A stretch of 60,523 nucleotides of DNA from Ruminococcus flavefaciens. GTDB lineage: Bacteria; Bacillota; Clostridia; Oscillospirales; Ruminococcaceae. Shown here one piece after another: positions 40,649-49,851 of this stretch. The stretch is taken from assembly GCF_900108555.1 (NCBI RefSeq), contig NZ_FNWV01000008.1, positions 113,648-174,170 of the forward strand. Direction: 5' to 3'. The translations under genes and the position numbers were made by a program. Position 1 is the stretch's first letter; every line of letters begins with the position of its first letter. Below the pieces are notes generated by a model. That model searched no databases. It saw nothing but the letters and a program-made list of their open reading frames with translations, and was not told the origin of the DNA.

Positions 40649-41890
40649 TTATAATGCAGGATAGTCATAAGTTCTTTCCTCGTAACTTTCTGCTTTGATG
40701 TTCTTGTCAGCATAGAATGTTTCAGCGTTCATTCGATCTCCGGGAAGATCGCCGATTTTTGAACTGCTGTATATAGGATTATCGCTATTAATATACTTAT
40801 CGTATGTGTTTACCAATTCGCCGTATTCATAATAACCCTGATAATTGAATTGTGCAACATTAGTAAACGAATTATCACTGTCGAATTTTATTTTGCGTGT
40901 AAAGCTGTATCCTGACTTGTCCTCAAGGTAAAGGCATTTATCCTCCTTATCATAAGTCATCCACTGAGCATCTATATAAAGTGTCATTTCGTATCCGTCT
41001 ATGTCGCAGCCTTTTACTGTTGGAGCTATGAACTCATTTCCGTCATAGATAAGCATTATTGTTCTTGCTCCGCTTTCTCCTCTCATATCATAAGAGATGA
41101 AGAGTTCCGGAACTGAATCGCCGTTGATATCGCGCATATCAGCCTTTATATCCCATATAGGTACTGTGTCTATCTCAACTTCATATGGATTGGTTGTTTT
41201 ACCGTAACCATAGAAGTTCTTTCCGAACATGAACTTATCCATAGCTCTCTGAAAAGCAGCATCGAGCTTTTCCTGTGTAGCATCGGCAGGAGCTATTGAG
41301 TCATATTTTGTTATCCATTTCGGATCAATTTCAGTTACGACAGCTTCTGTATTATTTGCAGGAGTTTCATTATTAACTGCGGCTGTAGTATTTTCGGCAG
41401 AAGTAGCATTGGCAGCAGTTGTTTCTGTAACAGAAGTCTTTGTAGTTGCTGTGTTTTTAGTTGCAGTAGCTGTACCTGTTGCGGTCGCAGTTGTATTTAC
41501 AGTAGTTTCCGAAACTATGGTTGTAGTCGCTTTTTCAAGTGGCTCGGGAGTATAAGGTGCGACACCCTTGTTTCTGCCAAACATATAAATGCTTCCGCAG
41601 ACGATAGCCAGTACAGCAGCAGAGCTGAGAGCGGTATAGATTATTCTTGAGATGCCTTTGCGGCTGTAGTTTTCAACGCCTGTAACAGCGATCTCATTTC
41701 CTGATATATTTTCAATTCTTTGTTCTTTGTCAAGCATTTCTTTTTCCTCTTTATATTTCTTATTTGTGATCTTCAGCATACGATCTCTTGCAGATTTGTC
41801 TATCATCATATTATCCGCACCTATTTCTTCAAGGTCATTGATATTAGAGTTTTCAAGGATATCAAATCCGATTTTCTTGTTACCCTTCAT
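40649..41890 (-). CDS. Membrane sensor / putative anti-sigma factor
   Basis: 413 residues. Cytoplasmic part with IAVTGVENYSRKG just before the membrane helix (about 84-103); then a long Thr/Ala linker (about 115-175, TTTIVSETTVNTTATATG-like). The ectodomain contains RDINGDSVPELFISYD, the same acidic calcium-loop-like motif as the sensor at 38.6 kb, followed by beta strands. It starts with an ATGA overlap to the sigma gene. No enzyme motif. The ligand is probably extracellular, but nothing identifies it. Confidence 0.65.
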   Translation of the reverse strand: MKGNKKIGFDILENSNINDLEEIGADNMMIDKSARDRMLKITNKKYKEEKEMLDKEQRIENISGNEIAVTGVENYSRKGISRIIYTALSSAAVLAIVCGSIYMFGRNKGVAPYTPEPLEKATTTIVSETTVNTTATATGTATATKNTATTKTSVTETTAANATSAENTTAAVNNETPANNTEAVVTEIDPKWITKYDSIAPADATQEKLDAAFQRAMDKFMFGKNFYGYGKTTNPYEVEIDTVPIWDIKADMRDINGDSVPELFISYDMRGESGARTIMLIYDGNEFIAPTVKGCDIDGYEMTLYIDAQWMTYDKEDKCLYLEDKSGYSFTRKIKFDSDNSFTNVAQFNYQGYYEYGELVNTYDKYINSDNPIYSSSKIGDLPGDRMNAETFYADKNIKAESYEERTYDYPAL

Positions 41891-42465
41891 ATATTTCCCT
41901 CCTTCAGGTCATATCCTTCCGCAGAAAGCAGATCTTTCAGCTTTTTCAAAGCCCTGCTGCATTTTACTCTTACAACGGAAGGTGACATACTGTGCTTCTG
42001 AGCTATTTCGGTTGAATTCATATTATAATAGTATTTCTGTATCACCATTGTGGACTCAGGCTCACCGAGACTTTTTATGAGCCTCAGCAGGAGACTGCGA
42101 GTTTCGGAGCGTTCCGCGTTTTCTTCCATGCGTTCACTGTCTGCAAATTCTGTAGCTTCGTCCTCGATATAAACAGTGGAATTGCTTTTGGAAGAAAGCT
42201 TTCGGAACATCTGTATAGCCTTTCTGCTTGCAACAGTTCCGATAAAGCCTTTAAGGTCTCCGTCGAATTTTCCTTCTCTGTCATAGCTTATAAATACTGC
42301 GGAGAAAGTATCTCCCACACATTCCTCTATATCCTCGCGGCTTGCGCAGCTTCTGAGTTTATTGTAAACTATAGCATATACATATTTCAGATACTCGTCA
42401 AACAGAGCAGTCTGAGCTTCCTGCGGCGATCTTTCGTACATAGTACGGTATTCATTATCTGTCAT
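41887..42465 (-). CDS. ECF-type RNA polymerase sigma factor
   Basis: 192 residues, paralogous to the factors at 15.5 and 39.9 kb: SREDIEECVGDTFSAVF, GEPESTMVIQKYYYN, and helix-turn-helix IAQKHSMSPSVVRVKC. ATG follows GAGGTGG. It is encoded immediately upstream of the neighbouring pair in tandem, suggesting duplication of a sigma/sensor cassette. Confidence 0.88.
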   Translation of the reverse strand: MTDNEYRTMYERSPQEAQTALFDEYLKYVYAIVYNKLRSCASREDIEECVGDTFSAVFISYDREGKFDGDLKGFIGTVASRKAIQMFRKLSSKSNSTVYIEDEATEFADSERMEENAERSETRSLLLRLIKSLGEPESTMVIQKYYYNMNSTEIAQKHSMSPSVVRVKCSRALKKLKDLLSAEGYDLKEGNI

Positions 42466-42524
42466 ATTACCACCTCTTCTGAGTTTTTAGGTTTATTATA
42501 AAGCTTCCGATCGGTTTATTAAGT

Positions 42525-42572
42525 GCTTTCATAAACCTTACTTGCATAAAGTTACGCAAGTGTAACAAAAAA
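42525..42572 (-). promoter_or_regulatory. Conserved 48-bp promoter block of a sigma gene
   Basis: Minus strand TTTTTTGT (42572-42565), 34 bases, GAAAGC (42530-42525), with GTTACAC as likely -35 and AAGTAAG as likely -10. Third member of the set. Confidence 0.6.
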
Positions 42573-42592
42573 TCGAAAAATTTTTTTTATAT

Positions 42593-42621
42593 CAAAAAAA
42601 GTCCGCAAAATGCAGACTTTA
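42593..42621 (-). terminator. Terminator of the HD hydrolase gene
   Basis: AAAGTCTGCATTTTGCGGACTTTT forms a short stem; T-run of seven on the minus strand. Confidence 0.75.
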
Positions 42622-42628
42622 GTTGTAG

Positions 42629-43219
42629 TTATTCTTCCAGAAATTTCAGAGCTTTTCTGTATTTTTCAAGTCTTGCGAAGTCCTTTTCGGTAGGGCAGGG
42701 AATACGCGAAATGTCCATATTATGCCTTATATCAGCCATTTTTATATTTCTTGCACATTCATCGAGCTTTATTTTTTCAAGATATTCTTCATATGAGATA
42801 TCATCGGATTTTGTAAGCAGTTTTATGGAATTGACTATTTTCGGAGTAAAGCCCATTTCAAGCAGGTCATCAAATGTAGTGGGAGTATCCTCACAGACAT
42901 CGTGGAGATATGCTGCTATTTTGTATTCGGTATTTTTCAGCTGAGCAGCAACTGCCTGAGGGTGGGTAAAATAGGGATTACCGCCTTTATCGAACTGCCC
43001 TGCGTGCTTTTCGGCAGCAGTTTTTTCTGCAAGCTCTAAAAGTGAGCTGAGCTTTGTGCGCAGCTTATCAAGAAGAGCCAGTGCTTCCTGCTCTGTAATT
43101 TCAGTGCAGCTGTCAGTAATAACAGAAATAACCCATTTTTCTTCGCCGAAGCTGTATCTTAAAGCTTCGTTATCATCTGTAAGTTTAATGACTTCATCTT
43201 CAACTCTGAAATATCTCAT
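42629..43219 (-). CDS. HD-domain phosphohydrolase, SpoT/MESH1-like
   Basis: 196 residues. After about 60 N-terminal residues comes a compact HD domain: EKHAGQFDKGGNPYFTHPQAVA (split here: EKHAGQ at about 69, YFTHPQAVA at about 82), YLHDVCEDT (about 103-111) and KMADIRHNMD (about 160-169). The spacing is that of the (p)ppGpp hydrolase domain of SpoT and small MESH1-type hydrolases, without synthetase or TGS domains. It may hydrolyse alarmones or another nucleotide. Single-gene unit. Confidence 0.75.
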   Translation of the reverse strand: MRYFRVEDEVIKLTDDNEALRYSFGEEKWVISVITDSCTEITEQEALALLDKLRTKLSSLLELAEKTAAEKHAGQFDKGGNPYFTHPQAVAAQLKNTEYKIAAYLHDVCEDTPTTFDDLLEMGFTPKIVNSIKLLTKSDDISYEEYLEKIKLDECARNIKMADIRHNMDISRIPCPTEKDFARLEKYRKALKFLEE

Positions 43220-43366
43220 GCTCCACTCTCCTATATTAATATAGGTAAATTATACCACGATAAAACGGAAAAGTAAAGAACTGCACTGCTGTTAATTTTA
43301 TCTGCTTGACTGCATTGAGGCTATGCTGTATAATAATATAAAATAAGTTTAGCAGGAGTGGATAAA

Positions 43367-43636
43367 GTGGAAAAGGTAAGAAAGCATCTTATTTTCTACG
43401 GATATGTACAGGGAGTTGGATTTCGCTGGAAGGCAAGCCATACAGCTCGCAGATTAGGCATTTCGGGCTGGGTGAGAAATCTCTCTGACGGCTCTGTTGA
43501 AATGGAAGCAGAGGGAACTGAAAGAGATATTTACGAGCTTATCGAAGCCCTCGAAAATCATTCATGGGGAAGTATCGAAAGCATAGACGAAAAAAATATC
43601 CCCATACACGGGGATTACAGCTTCGATGTTGTATAG
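43367..43636 (+). CDS. acyP: Acylphosphatase
   Basis: 89 residues. The YGYVQGVGFRW loop (about 11-21) contains the catalytic Arg and phosphate-binding main chain; GISGWVRNLSDGSVE supplies the catalytic Asn. Hydrolyses acyl phosphates such as acetyl phosphate. GTG 43367 is eight bases after AGGAG; the earlier GTG 43358 overlaps the ribosome site. Followed closely by the membrane flavodoxin gene. Confidence 0.92.
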   Translation: MEKVRKHLIFYGYVQGVGFRWKASHTARRLGISGWVRNLSDGSVEMEAEGTERDIYELIEALENHSWGSIESIDEKNIPIHGDYSFDVV

Positions 43637-43647
43637 GAGTGATGTCT

Positions 43648-44751
43648 GTGGATAAAGCAAAAACTAAAAAAACAGTGGGAATAATCGTTGATATAGCCAT
43701 GTACGGACTGCTTCTTGCTCAGATGCTGTACGTATTTACGGGAAATACAGTCCATGAAGTGCTTGGAATAGGCTTTTTTGTGTGCCTTGTAGTACACATA
43801 ATTATAAAGCGGAAATGGTATGCAACGCTTTTCAACGGCGCGAAAAAGCCTGCGGCTCGAAAGATATTCAATATCTCAACGATATTGCTCATGCTTTGCA
43901 GTATAGTTCTCATGGTGAGCAGCATGGGCGTTTCAAGGCTTATTTTCCCGTGGTTCAGAGCATTGGGAAGCAGTGACCTGCATAAATATCTTGCCACAGC
44001 TGTACTTGCACTGTCCGTATTTCATGGCGGTATGCGCGGCTACATAAGGACGAAGAAAAAGAAGAAAGCCGGCATATTTATCGCTTTGGGAACTATAGCT
44101 GCGGCTTCTGTTGGACTTGCCCTTGTGCCTTATCTCAACCGCCATTTCAAGGTAGTGGATATAAGTCTGAATGAGGCTGTAGACGGCGAAAAAGTACAGC
44201 TCAGCGAAAAGCCTCTCGTTGTGTACTTCACAAGAGTTGGCAATACGGATTTTGATGACGATGTGGACGCTGTTTCGGGAGCTTCTCTGCTGATCGCAGA
44301 CGGTGAGCTTATGGGCAGCAATCAGCTGCTTGCTGAGATGATAAAAAATGCGGCAGACTGTGATACAAAGGCGATAACAGTGACAGGGAAGAAGTACCCG
44401 TCAAGCTATGGAAGTACAGTAACGGTGTCATTGAAGGAGCTTAGTAACGACTCGCGTCCCGAAATAGAGCCTATCGACATTAGCGGCTATAATTCGGTGA
44501 TACTTATTTATCCGCTGTGGTGCGGCACAGTTCCCATGCCTGTGGCTACATTCCTCGAGAACAGCGATCTCAGCGGCAAGAAGCTTTATCTTATTGCAAC
44601 TCAGGGCAGCAGCGGATTCGGAAGCAGTACGGAGGATATCCGAAAAATGACTGAGGGTGCAGACGTTGAAGAGGTAATGAGTATTTACTGCGATGATATA
44701 CCATATTCAAGAGAACGCCTTGTAAAATGGCTGAATGAAGCCTTTAACTGA
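43648..44751 (+). CDS. Membrane DUF4405-type cytochrome-b-like domain fused to a flavodoxin domain
   Basis: 367 residues. Residues 1-165 have about four membrane helices with spaced histidines (VHEVLGIGFFVCLVVHI and HKYLATAVLALSVFHGG), a pattern of DUF4405/cytochrome b561-like heme proteins. Residues about 190-367 are flavodoxin-like (KPLVVYFTRVGNT as FMN loop, IYPLWCGTVPMPVATFLE). The fusion suggests electron transfer between FMN and a membrane carrier or heme. GTG 43648 is eight bases after AGGAG; ATG 43642 is too close to it. Downstream of acyP in the same unit. Confidence 0.7.
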   Translation: MDKAKTKKTVGIIVDIAMYGLLLAQMLYVFTGNTVHEVLGIGFFVCLVVHIIIKRKWYATLFNGAKKPAARKIFNISTILLMLCSIVLMVSSMGVSRLIFPWFRALGSSDLHKYLATAVLALSVFHGGMRGYIRTKKKKKAGIFIALGTIAAASVGLALVPYLNRHFKVVDISLNEAVDGEKVQLSEKPLVVYFTRVGNTDFDDDVDAVSGASLLIADGELMGSNQLLAEMIKNAADCDTKAITVTGKKYPSSYGSTVTVSLKELSNDSRPEIEPIDISGYNSVILIYPLWCGTVPMPVATFLENSDLSGKKLYLIATQGSSGFGSSTEDIRKMTEGADVEEVMSIYCDDIPYSRERLVKWLNEAFN

Positions 44752-44784
44752 TCGTAAGTAAGTTACTTGTATTTATGTTTGCGG

Positions 44785-44862
44785 ACTGCCAAAGGCAGCC
44801 CCTACAGTGCGTTTATGTTACTTTCTGCTCTTTTCGGGCGAGGGGCACTCGCCCCTACAATG
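44785..44862. repeat. Two dispersed TAGGGG-family palindromes
   Basis: GCGGACTGCC-AAA-GGCAGCCCCTAC and GGGCGAGGGGCACTCGCCCCTAC, the same family as at 34.7-35.1 kb, in a gene-free stretch. Confidence 0.65.
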
Positions 44863-44913
44863 CGCCCTGAAAACTAAGCACTGATCACTGACAACTGACC
44901 ACTAAAATATAAC

Positions 44914-44942
44914 GTAAAAGCCCCGAACATTGTTCGGGGCTG
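44914..44942 (-). terminator. Terminator of panBCD
   Basis: AGCCCCGAACA and TGTTCGGGGCT pair perfectly; TTTT follows on the minus strand. Confidence 0.88.
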
Positions 44943-44952
44943 AATTTGTATA

Positions 44953-45336
44953 TTACATTAAAACGCCGTGCTTTTCGTAGTCCGCGACTTTGATTATCTC
45001 ATTCTTGTCGCCTACAAATACTACCTTTGGACGGTGAGTTTTTATCTCATCGGGAGTCATTGCTGCGTATGCCATGATGATAACATGGTCGCCTCTCTGT
45101 CCGGCACGGGCTGCTGCTCCGTTGAGACATATAACTCCGCTTCCGCGTTCGCCTGCGATGACATAAGTCTCGATACGGCTGCCGCTGTTGACATTTACTA
45201 CGTGAACGTGCTCGTATTCGTAAAGTCCCGAAGCTTCCATAAGCTCCTCGTCAATAGTTATGCTGCCGACGTAGTTGAGCTCAGCCTGAGTTATGACAGC
45301 GCGGTGTATCTTGCTTTTGAGCATTGATATTTCCAT
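44953..45336 (-). CDS. panD: Aspartate 1-decarboxylase
   Basis: 127-residue proenzyme that makes beta-alanine for pantothenate. Self-cleavage occurs in YVGSITID between Gly24 and Ser25, forming the pyruvoyl group. Catalytic Tyr and Arg motifs ([12 protein letters not shown]) are present. ATG 45336 is five bases after AAGGAGG. Last gene of the panB-panC-panD operon, eleven bases after panC. Confidence 0.95.
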   Translation of the reverse strand: MEISMLKSKIHRAVITQAELNYVGSITIDEELMEASGLYEYEHVHVVNVNSGSRIETYVIAGERGSGVICLNGAAARAGQRGDHVIIMAYAAMTPDEIKTHRPKVVFVGDKNEIIKVADYEKHGVLM

Positions 45337-45346
45337 TGCTGCCTCC

Positions 45347-46195
45347 TTATACGTCTTCGGTGAAGAAGTTGTCGATAAGGCGAGTTTTGCCGATATATAC
45401 AGCCATTGCACAGAGTGCGGCACGGTCGAGAGCCTTTATCTGCTGCATTGTTGCGCAGTCAACTATCTTTACGTAGTCGATACGTGCAAGCGGCTCGGCT
45501 TCGATGTGCTTTTTCATGGCAGAAATAATCGCAGAGCAGTCCTTTTCGCCGCTTTTTACCATATCCATGCCGAGGAATATTGCCTGTGAAAGTACAAGTG
45601 AAGCCTTTCTTTCGGCATCATTGAGATATGTATTGCGTGAACTCTTTGCGAGTCCGTCAGCTTCGCGGACGATAGGACAGCCGATTATCTCGATGTCCAT
45701 ATTAAGGTCGTCAACCATGTGGCGGATAACTGCGAGCTGCTGAGCGTCTTTCTTGCCGAAATAAGCACGGTCAGGCTTTACTATATTGAAAAGCTTTGAT
45801 ACTACTGTGCATACGCCTCTGAAATGTACAGGGCGGCTGAGTCCGCAGAGCTCCTGCGTGAGAACTGTCATATCTACGAATGATGAGAAGCCCTCATGGT
45901 ACATCTCAGACGGTTCGGGATTGAAGATAAGGTCGCCGCCGTGAGCTTCGACCAGCTTTGCATCGTGTTCGATATCACGAGGATAGCTTTCGAGGTCCTC
46001 AGTAGGACCGAACTGCATTGGATTTACGAAATCGGATACGACTGTCCTGTCGTTGTCTCTGTGGGAAGCGTCGATAAGGCTTGCGTGTCCCTCGTGGAGA
46101 TATCCCATAGTTGGCACAAGACCCACTGTAAGTCCCTGTGCTCTCCATTCCTTTACCTGTGCGCGTACTTCATCTATAGTTTTTACTATCTTCAT
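45347..46195 (-). CDS. panC: Pantothenate synthetase
   Basis: 282 residues. Ligates pantoate and beta-alanine using ATP via pantoyl-adenylate. [15 protein letters not shown] (HxGH-type loop, about 28-42), [18 protein letters not shown] and FGKKDAQQL are clear family motifs. Lies four bases after panB. Pantothenate leads to CoA, heavily used by the ligases and oxidoreductases in this window. Confidence 0.95.
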   Translation of the reverse strand: MKIVKTIDEVRAQVKEWRAQGLTVGLVPTMGYLHEGHASLIDASHRDNDRTVVSDFVNPMQFGPTEDLESYPRDIEHDAKLVEAHGGDLIFNPEPSEMYHEGFSSFVDMTVLTQELCGLSRPVHFRGVCTVVSKLFNIVKPDRAYFGKKDAQQLAVIRHMVDDLNMDIEIIGCPIVREADGLAKSSRNTYLNDAERKASLVLSQAIFLGMDMVKSGEKDCSAIISAMKKHIEAEPLARIDYVKIVDCATMQQIKALDRAALCAMAVYIGKTRLIDNFFTEDV

Positions 46196-46199
46196 ATCA

Positions 46200-47036
46200 T
46201 TAACACTCCTTCATAAGCTCATTGATAACATCATCATCTACAGCGTAGGTATGCTCCTCAGATGGGAATACACCTGATTTTGTCTCGCTAATATAGTCCG
46301 AGATGCCATGACGCATAAGTGCGCCGACTTCTGCGAAACGCTTCACGAATTTTGCTGTATGTCCTGTGTTGAGTCCCAGCATATCCTGATATACCAGCAC
46401 CTGACCGTCACAGCCATTTCCTGCGCCGATACCGATAGTGGGAATGAACAGCTTCTTTGTGATGATATCTGCAAGCTTTGCAGGTATACCCTCAAGCACT
46501 ACTGCGCAGGCTCCTGCCTCCTGTATCATCAGTGCATCGTCGATGAGCTTCTTGGCTTTGTCAAGGCTTTTACCCTGTACCTTGAAGCCGCCGAACGCGT
46601 TTACTGACTGGGGAGTGAGTCCGAGATGAGCTACAACAGGGATAGACGCATTTACGATAGCTCTTATCTGGTCGCAGACTTCCGCGCCGCCTTCAAGCTT
46701 TACCGCATTTGCACCGCCCTCTTTGATGAGCCGTCCTGCATTTACAACAGCTTCCTGTACGCTTACCTGATAGGACATGAACGGCATATCGGCTACGATG
46801 AATGCGTTTTCTGCTCCTCTTGAAACTGCGGCGGTATGATGTATCATATCCTCCATAGTAACAGGCAGTGTGTTCTCATATCCGAGCATCACCATGCCGA
46901 GAGAGTCGCCGATAAGTATTGCGTTAACGCCGCACTCGTCGATTATCTTCGCTGTTGTGTAGTCGTAAGCAGTAAGCATCGTGATCTTGTCACCTGATTG
47001 CTTCTGCTTCAGAAGGGTTGAAACAGTGTTCTTCAT
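46200..47036 (-). CDS. panB: 3-methyl-2-oxobutanoate hydroxymethyltransferase
   Basis: 278 residues. Makes ketopantoate from 2-oxoisovalerate and methylene-tetrahydrofolate. [35 protein letters not shown] and [18 protein letters not shown] are typical. ATG 47036 chosen; the alternative TTG 47042 sits closer to AAGGAG. First gene of the operon. A TATAAT at 47099-47094 is a likely -10 with a poor -35. Confidence 0.95.
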   Translation of the reverse strand: MKNTVSTLLKQKQSGDKITMLTAYDYTTAKIIDECGVNAILIGDSLGMVMLGYENTLPVTMEDMIHHTAAVSRGAENAFIVADMPFMSYQVSVQEAVVNAGRLIKEGGANAVKLEGGAEVCDQIRAIVNASIPVVAHLGLTPQSVNAFGGFKVQGKSLDKAKKLIDDALMIQEAGACAVVLEGIPAKLADIITKKLFIPTIGIGAGNGCDGQVLVYQDMLGLNTGHTAKFVKRFAEVGALMRHGISDYISETKSGVFPSEEHTYAVDDDVINELMKEC

Positions 47037-47159
47037 ATTCAATTTTCTCCTTAAAAGATGTTACCTTTCCGAGTTCTCGGATAAGATACAAGCATATTAT
47101 AGCAAGACAATGTGAAAAACGTGTGAACACACGGTATTCCGAGAAAAAATCATTGATAA

Positions 47160-47184
47160 ATACAAATGCCTCTCAAATGAGAGG
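47160..47184 (-). terminator. Weak terminator after the U32-like gene
   Basis: GCCTCTCA and TGAGAGGC pair perfectly with a short loop; a loose T-rich tract follows on the minus strand. Confidence 0.5.
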
Positions 47185-47210
47185 CGTAAAACTGTATCAT
47201 ATTACTTATT

Positions 47211-48173
47211 TCAGCTGTGATCGGGTATGATTATTGCTCCGTTGAGACTGAGATTGCGCAGGAATGTAAGTCTTGCCTTTTCGATACATTCGGGCTTTAC
47301 CATGTAGTAGAGGTAGTGCTCCATAAGGTTGAACATATCAAATGTGCGTCCCTCGATCTTGAACTGATTGAAGCCCATAGGAACGTATTTGTTCCATATA
47401 TCATCGGGAGTGATATGCGTACTGAGGTCTTTGATATCAAAGAGGCTTCTGTGTTCGCACTTACATTCAAATATAGCCTTTGCTTCTGGGTGCTCTGCTG
47501 CAAATTTATTTGAGTCAAACGGAACATTTGGGTACTTCCTTACGTGATTTGCATATGCAATCTGCTCTGTACCTATGGTCTGATAGTGGAGAGAACGGTT
47601 TGCACAGCCGGGATTACAGCAGGCATTTACAAGTATCTCGCACTTTTCCTTGCTCGGTATCTTTTCGAGTATATCAAACTTGTTATTGAGATCATAGTCG
47701 ATAACGACTATGTGATAATCCTTACAGACTTCCTCATAGAGAGTATCGGGATCTGTGATACGCTTGCAGGTCGAGCTTGTCAGCTTGAAATTAGGGTAGG
47801 TCTTTCTTATGTAGTCCTCAAGTATGGGTGACATAACGATACATTCATTAAGCCCGTTATCTGCGATGTGCATTACCATGTTGCAGAATTCGTCGCTGAG
47901 ATGCTTCTTTTCGAGCATAGGATTTGTAAACGTAAATCGGAGCGGTATGCCTTTCTTGTTGAAATAGTTTGTAACGCCCTTTACGAAGTCCTTATGGCAC
48001 ATACCGTGCATAACTCTGCCGCCGTTCCACATTGACGGCGGAAATACGCCGTATATGGAAGCTATCTCAACTCCCTCGCGGAAAAACTCGGGACTGTTCT
48101 CCATCATTGTGAGAAAAACTGAATTGAATTTAAAAAGACGTGCAAAATCAGGCAGATGAAATCTAACTTTCAC
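47211..48173 (-). CDS. U32-peptidase-like TIM-barrel protein with Cys cluster
   Basis: 320 residues. NACCNPGCANRSLHY (about 187-201) plus a downstream CKCEH recall the four-Cys cluster of the U32 / UbiU-UbiV family, which bind [4Fe-4S] and act in hydroxylation or RNA modification. The FTNPMLEKKHL and SSTCKRITDP segments are consistent with such a barrel. It is shorter than full U32 proteins. Single gene, convergent with nothing, behind a GTAGGGG-rich region. The assignment is by motif only. Confidence 0.45.
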   Translation of the reverse strand: MKVRFHLPDFARLFKFNSVFLTMMENSPEFFREGVEIASIYGVFPPSMWNGGRVMHGMCHKDFVKGVTNYFNKKGIPLRFTFTNPMLEKKHLSDEFCNMVMHIADNGLNECIVMSPILEDYIRKTYPNFKLTSSTCKRITDPDTLYEEVCKDYHIVVIDYDLNNKFDILEKIPSKEKCEILVNACCNPGCANRSLHYQTIGTEQIAYANHVRKYPNVPFDSNKFAAEHPEAKAIFECKCEHRSLFDIKDLSTHITPDDIWNKYVPMGFNQFKIEGRTFDMFNLMEHYLYYMVKPECIEKARLTFLRNLSLNGAIIIPDHS

Positions 48174-48277
48174 TGTATTACCTCCTTGTTTCAGCCATTT
48201 GGCTGTCTGTGTCTATTAAGTAATTACATTATAACATAATTCTGCTAAAAAAGCAACAGAGGCAGGAAAGTTGAGAA

Positions 48278-48440
48278 TATAGGGAACGCCGCCTTCGGCT
48301 TTCCGAAAAAACGAAGCAAGTAACATGAACATGGTGTAGGGGCTGCCTTTGGCAGTCCGCAAGTAACAGGGATCGTAGGGGCGAGTTCCGCTCACCCGTG
48401 TAACTATTGGGAATAAATTTCGCTCGCCCGTGTTTTTCGG
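48278..48440. repeat. Cluster of TAGGGG-family palindromes
   Basis: TAGGGAACGCCGCC with GGCTTTCC, TGTAGGGGCTGCC-TTT-GGCAGTCCGC and CGTAGGGGCGAGTTCCGCTC with CACCCG occur in a row. Gene-free from 48174 to 48800 apart from a terminator at 48632; the 48440-48620 part contains small ATATCATG dyads and no ORF. Confidence 0.6.
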
Positions 48441-48631
48441 ATAGTGTCGTAAGCGATGTACGAACAACGATTTTGATGAAAGTGAGCGAGTTTACAAACG
48501 GCAACGTGGTTAGGGTGCAGTGTCACGATATCACGCGAAGATATCATGATTTTGAGTATTGTTCCGCGCGGATATAATTCTGATATTGAAAGATATATAC
48601 GCGGAGAAAGGGGGCAGCGTCACGCTGCAAA

Positions 48632-48664
48632 AAAACACCTCAGGAGAGTGATCCTGAGGTGTTC
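48632..48664 (-). terminator. Terminator downstream of the Pro-rich protein gene
   Basis: AACACCTCAGGA and TCCTGAGGTGTT, 12 bp perfect, with seven T residues on the minus strand. A smaller CTGTCCT/AGGACAG stem lies nearer the gene (48749-48783). Confidence 0.85.
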
Positions 48665-48800
48665 TTTAAATTATTCCGTTTGCTGTACCTTACCGTAAAT
48701 ACAGCATCCAAGAGTAAATGGGGATAGGGGATTGGATAGAAAACCATCTGTCCTATGGGGAATCTATATGATAGAGAGGACAGTTTTATTTAATCAGCAA

Positions 48801-49529
48801 TTATTCGCTGATCTCAGCGTCAGTTGCAGCCTCTGTTGTTGTCTGTGCAGCCTCAGCAGCAGCCTTTTCAGCAGCTTCGCGGAGGTGTGGAGGCATTGGA
48901 GGCTCTGGCTTCTCGCCGTCCTTAGGTCCTACAGGAGGAGCTGGTGGCTCTGGCTTTTCGCCGTCCTCAGGAGCTACAGGAGGTGCCGGTGGCTCTGGCT
49001 TCTCGCCGTCCTCAAGCTCAGCAGGAGCTACAGGAGGTGCCGGTGGCTCTGGCTTCTCGCCGTCTTCGAGCTCAGCAGGAGCTACAGGCGGTACAGGTGG
49101 CTCTGGCTTCTCAGCTTCGTCCTTAACAGGCTTGTTGAAGTCAACGTGAACCTTTACCTTTTCGATCTTATCCCAGTTCTCCTTGAGAGTATCTGTGATA
49201 ATGTCATACTTCTCAACATCGATGAGATCCTTGATGTTGTTGAAGAAATCTGTAACGTCGAGGTCTACAGGACCGAGTGGCTTTTCAGCCTCTACAGGTG
49301 CGAGTACTACTTCCTCAGCAACTACTTCAGTTGCCTCTGTCTCTTCATTAGCTTCCTCAGCTGCAGCTGTAGTCTCTTCAACAGCAGCTGCTGTTGTCTC
49401 TTCTACTACTACTGCCTCATCAGTTGTCTTAGCTTCCGGAGAAGCTGTTGCTGCAAATACAGTTACGCCTGTTGCTAATGAAAGAACAGAAACAGCTGCG
49501 ATTGCGGAAAGAACTTTCTTGTTTCTCAT
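48801..49529 (-). CDS. Secreted Pro-rich repeat protein, likely SigI-controlled
   Basis: 242 residues. A signal peptide (MRNKKVLSAIAAVSVLSLATG, cleaved near FAA-TASPE; written in part) is followed by an Ala/Glu/Thr-rich acidic region, a helical part (about 88-130) and five tandem repeats around EKPEPPAPPVAPAELEDG (about 138-212), then an Ala-rich tail. No catalytic domain or wall-anchor motif. Pro-rich repeats of this type span cell walls. Its promoter shares TACCCC-N19-CGTAAACT with sigI, and its EPPAPP units resemble the RsgI ectodomain next door, so it is probably part of the SigI-RsgI response. Confidence 0.7.
   Translation of the reverse strand: MRNKKVLSAIAAVSVLSLATGVTVFAATASPEAKTTDEAVVVEETTAAAVEETTAAAEEANEETEATEVVAEEVVLAPVEAEKPLGPVDLDVTDFFNNIKDLIDVEKYDIITDTLKENWDKIEKVKVHVDFNKPVKDEAEKPEPPVPPVAPAELEDGEKPEPPAPPVAPAELEDGEKPEPPAPPVAPEDGEKPEPPAPPVGPKDGEKPEPPMPPHLREAAEKAAAEAAQTTTEAATDAEISE
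48885..49115. repeat. In-gene tandem repeats encoding EKPEPPxPP units
   Basis: Five head-to-tail coding repeats of about 45-54 bp. DNA units are nearly identical in the middle, so copy number may vary by recombination. Confidence 0.75.
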
Positions 49530-49608
49530 TGTGGGTTACTCCTTTACAATTTAATTATTTTTAACTCCGTGCCGGGAGTTTAAAAGCTTTGTTTTGCTTT
49601 ACATAAAC

Positions 49609-49641
49609 AGTTTACGAAGTGGGATATAAAAAAGAGGGGTA
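49609..49641 (-). promoter_or_regulatory. SigI-type promoter of the Pro-rich protein gene
   Basis: Minus strand TACCCC (49641-49636), 19 bases, CGTAAACT (49616-49609), the same as the sigI promoter. The region to 49785 is AT-rich with no gene. Confidence 0.7.
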
Positions 49642-49784
49642 TTACGGAAATTTTTTTCAAAAAAATTTCAAAGTTTTGTAATGTCTCGGTATATAGCCTT
49701 AAAACAGTGATTATTTTTTAGTGTTTAGGGCTTAGTTATAAGTTCGCAGTGATGAAAAAATACATTTATGAATGTTATTAAAAA

Positions 49785-49826
49785 TAAGAAAGCCCCCGAA
49801 ATGATCGGTGGATCAATTCGGGGACG
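49785..49826 (-). terminator. Terminator of sigI-rsgI
   Basis: CCCCGAATTGATC and GATCATTTCGGGG pair with one mismatch bulge; T-rich tract follows on the minus strand. Confidence 0.8.
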
Positions 49827-49851
49827 TTCATTTATATATATTCATGTTTTC

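Noticed and set aside
48885..49115. Possible CRISPR array from regular repeats
   Set aside because: Repeats are in-frame coding units without unique spacers, and no cas gene is present.
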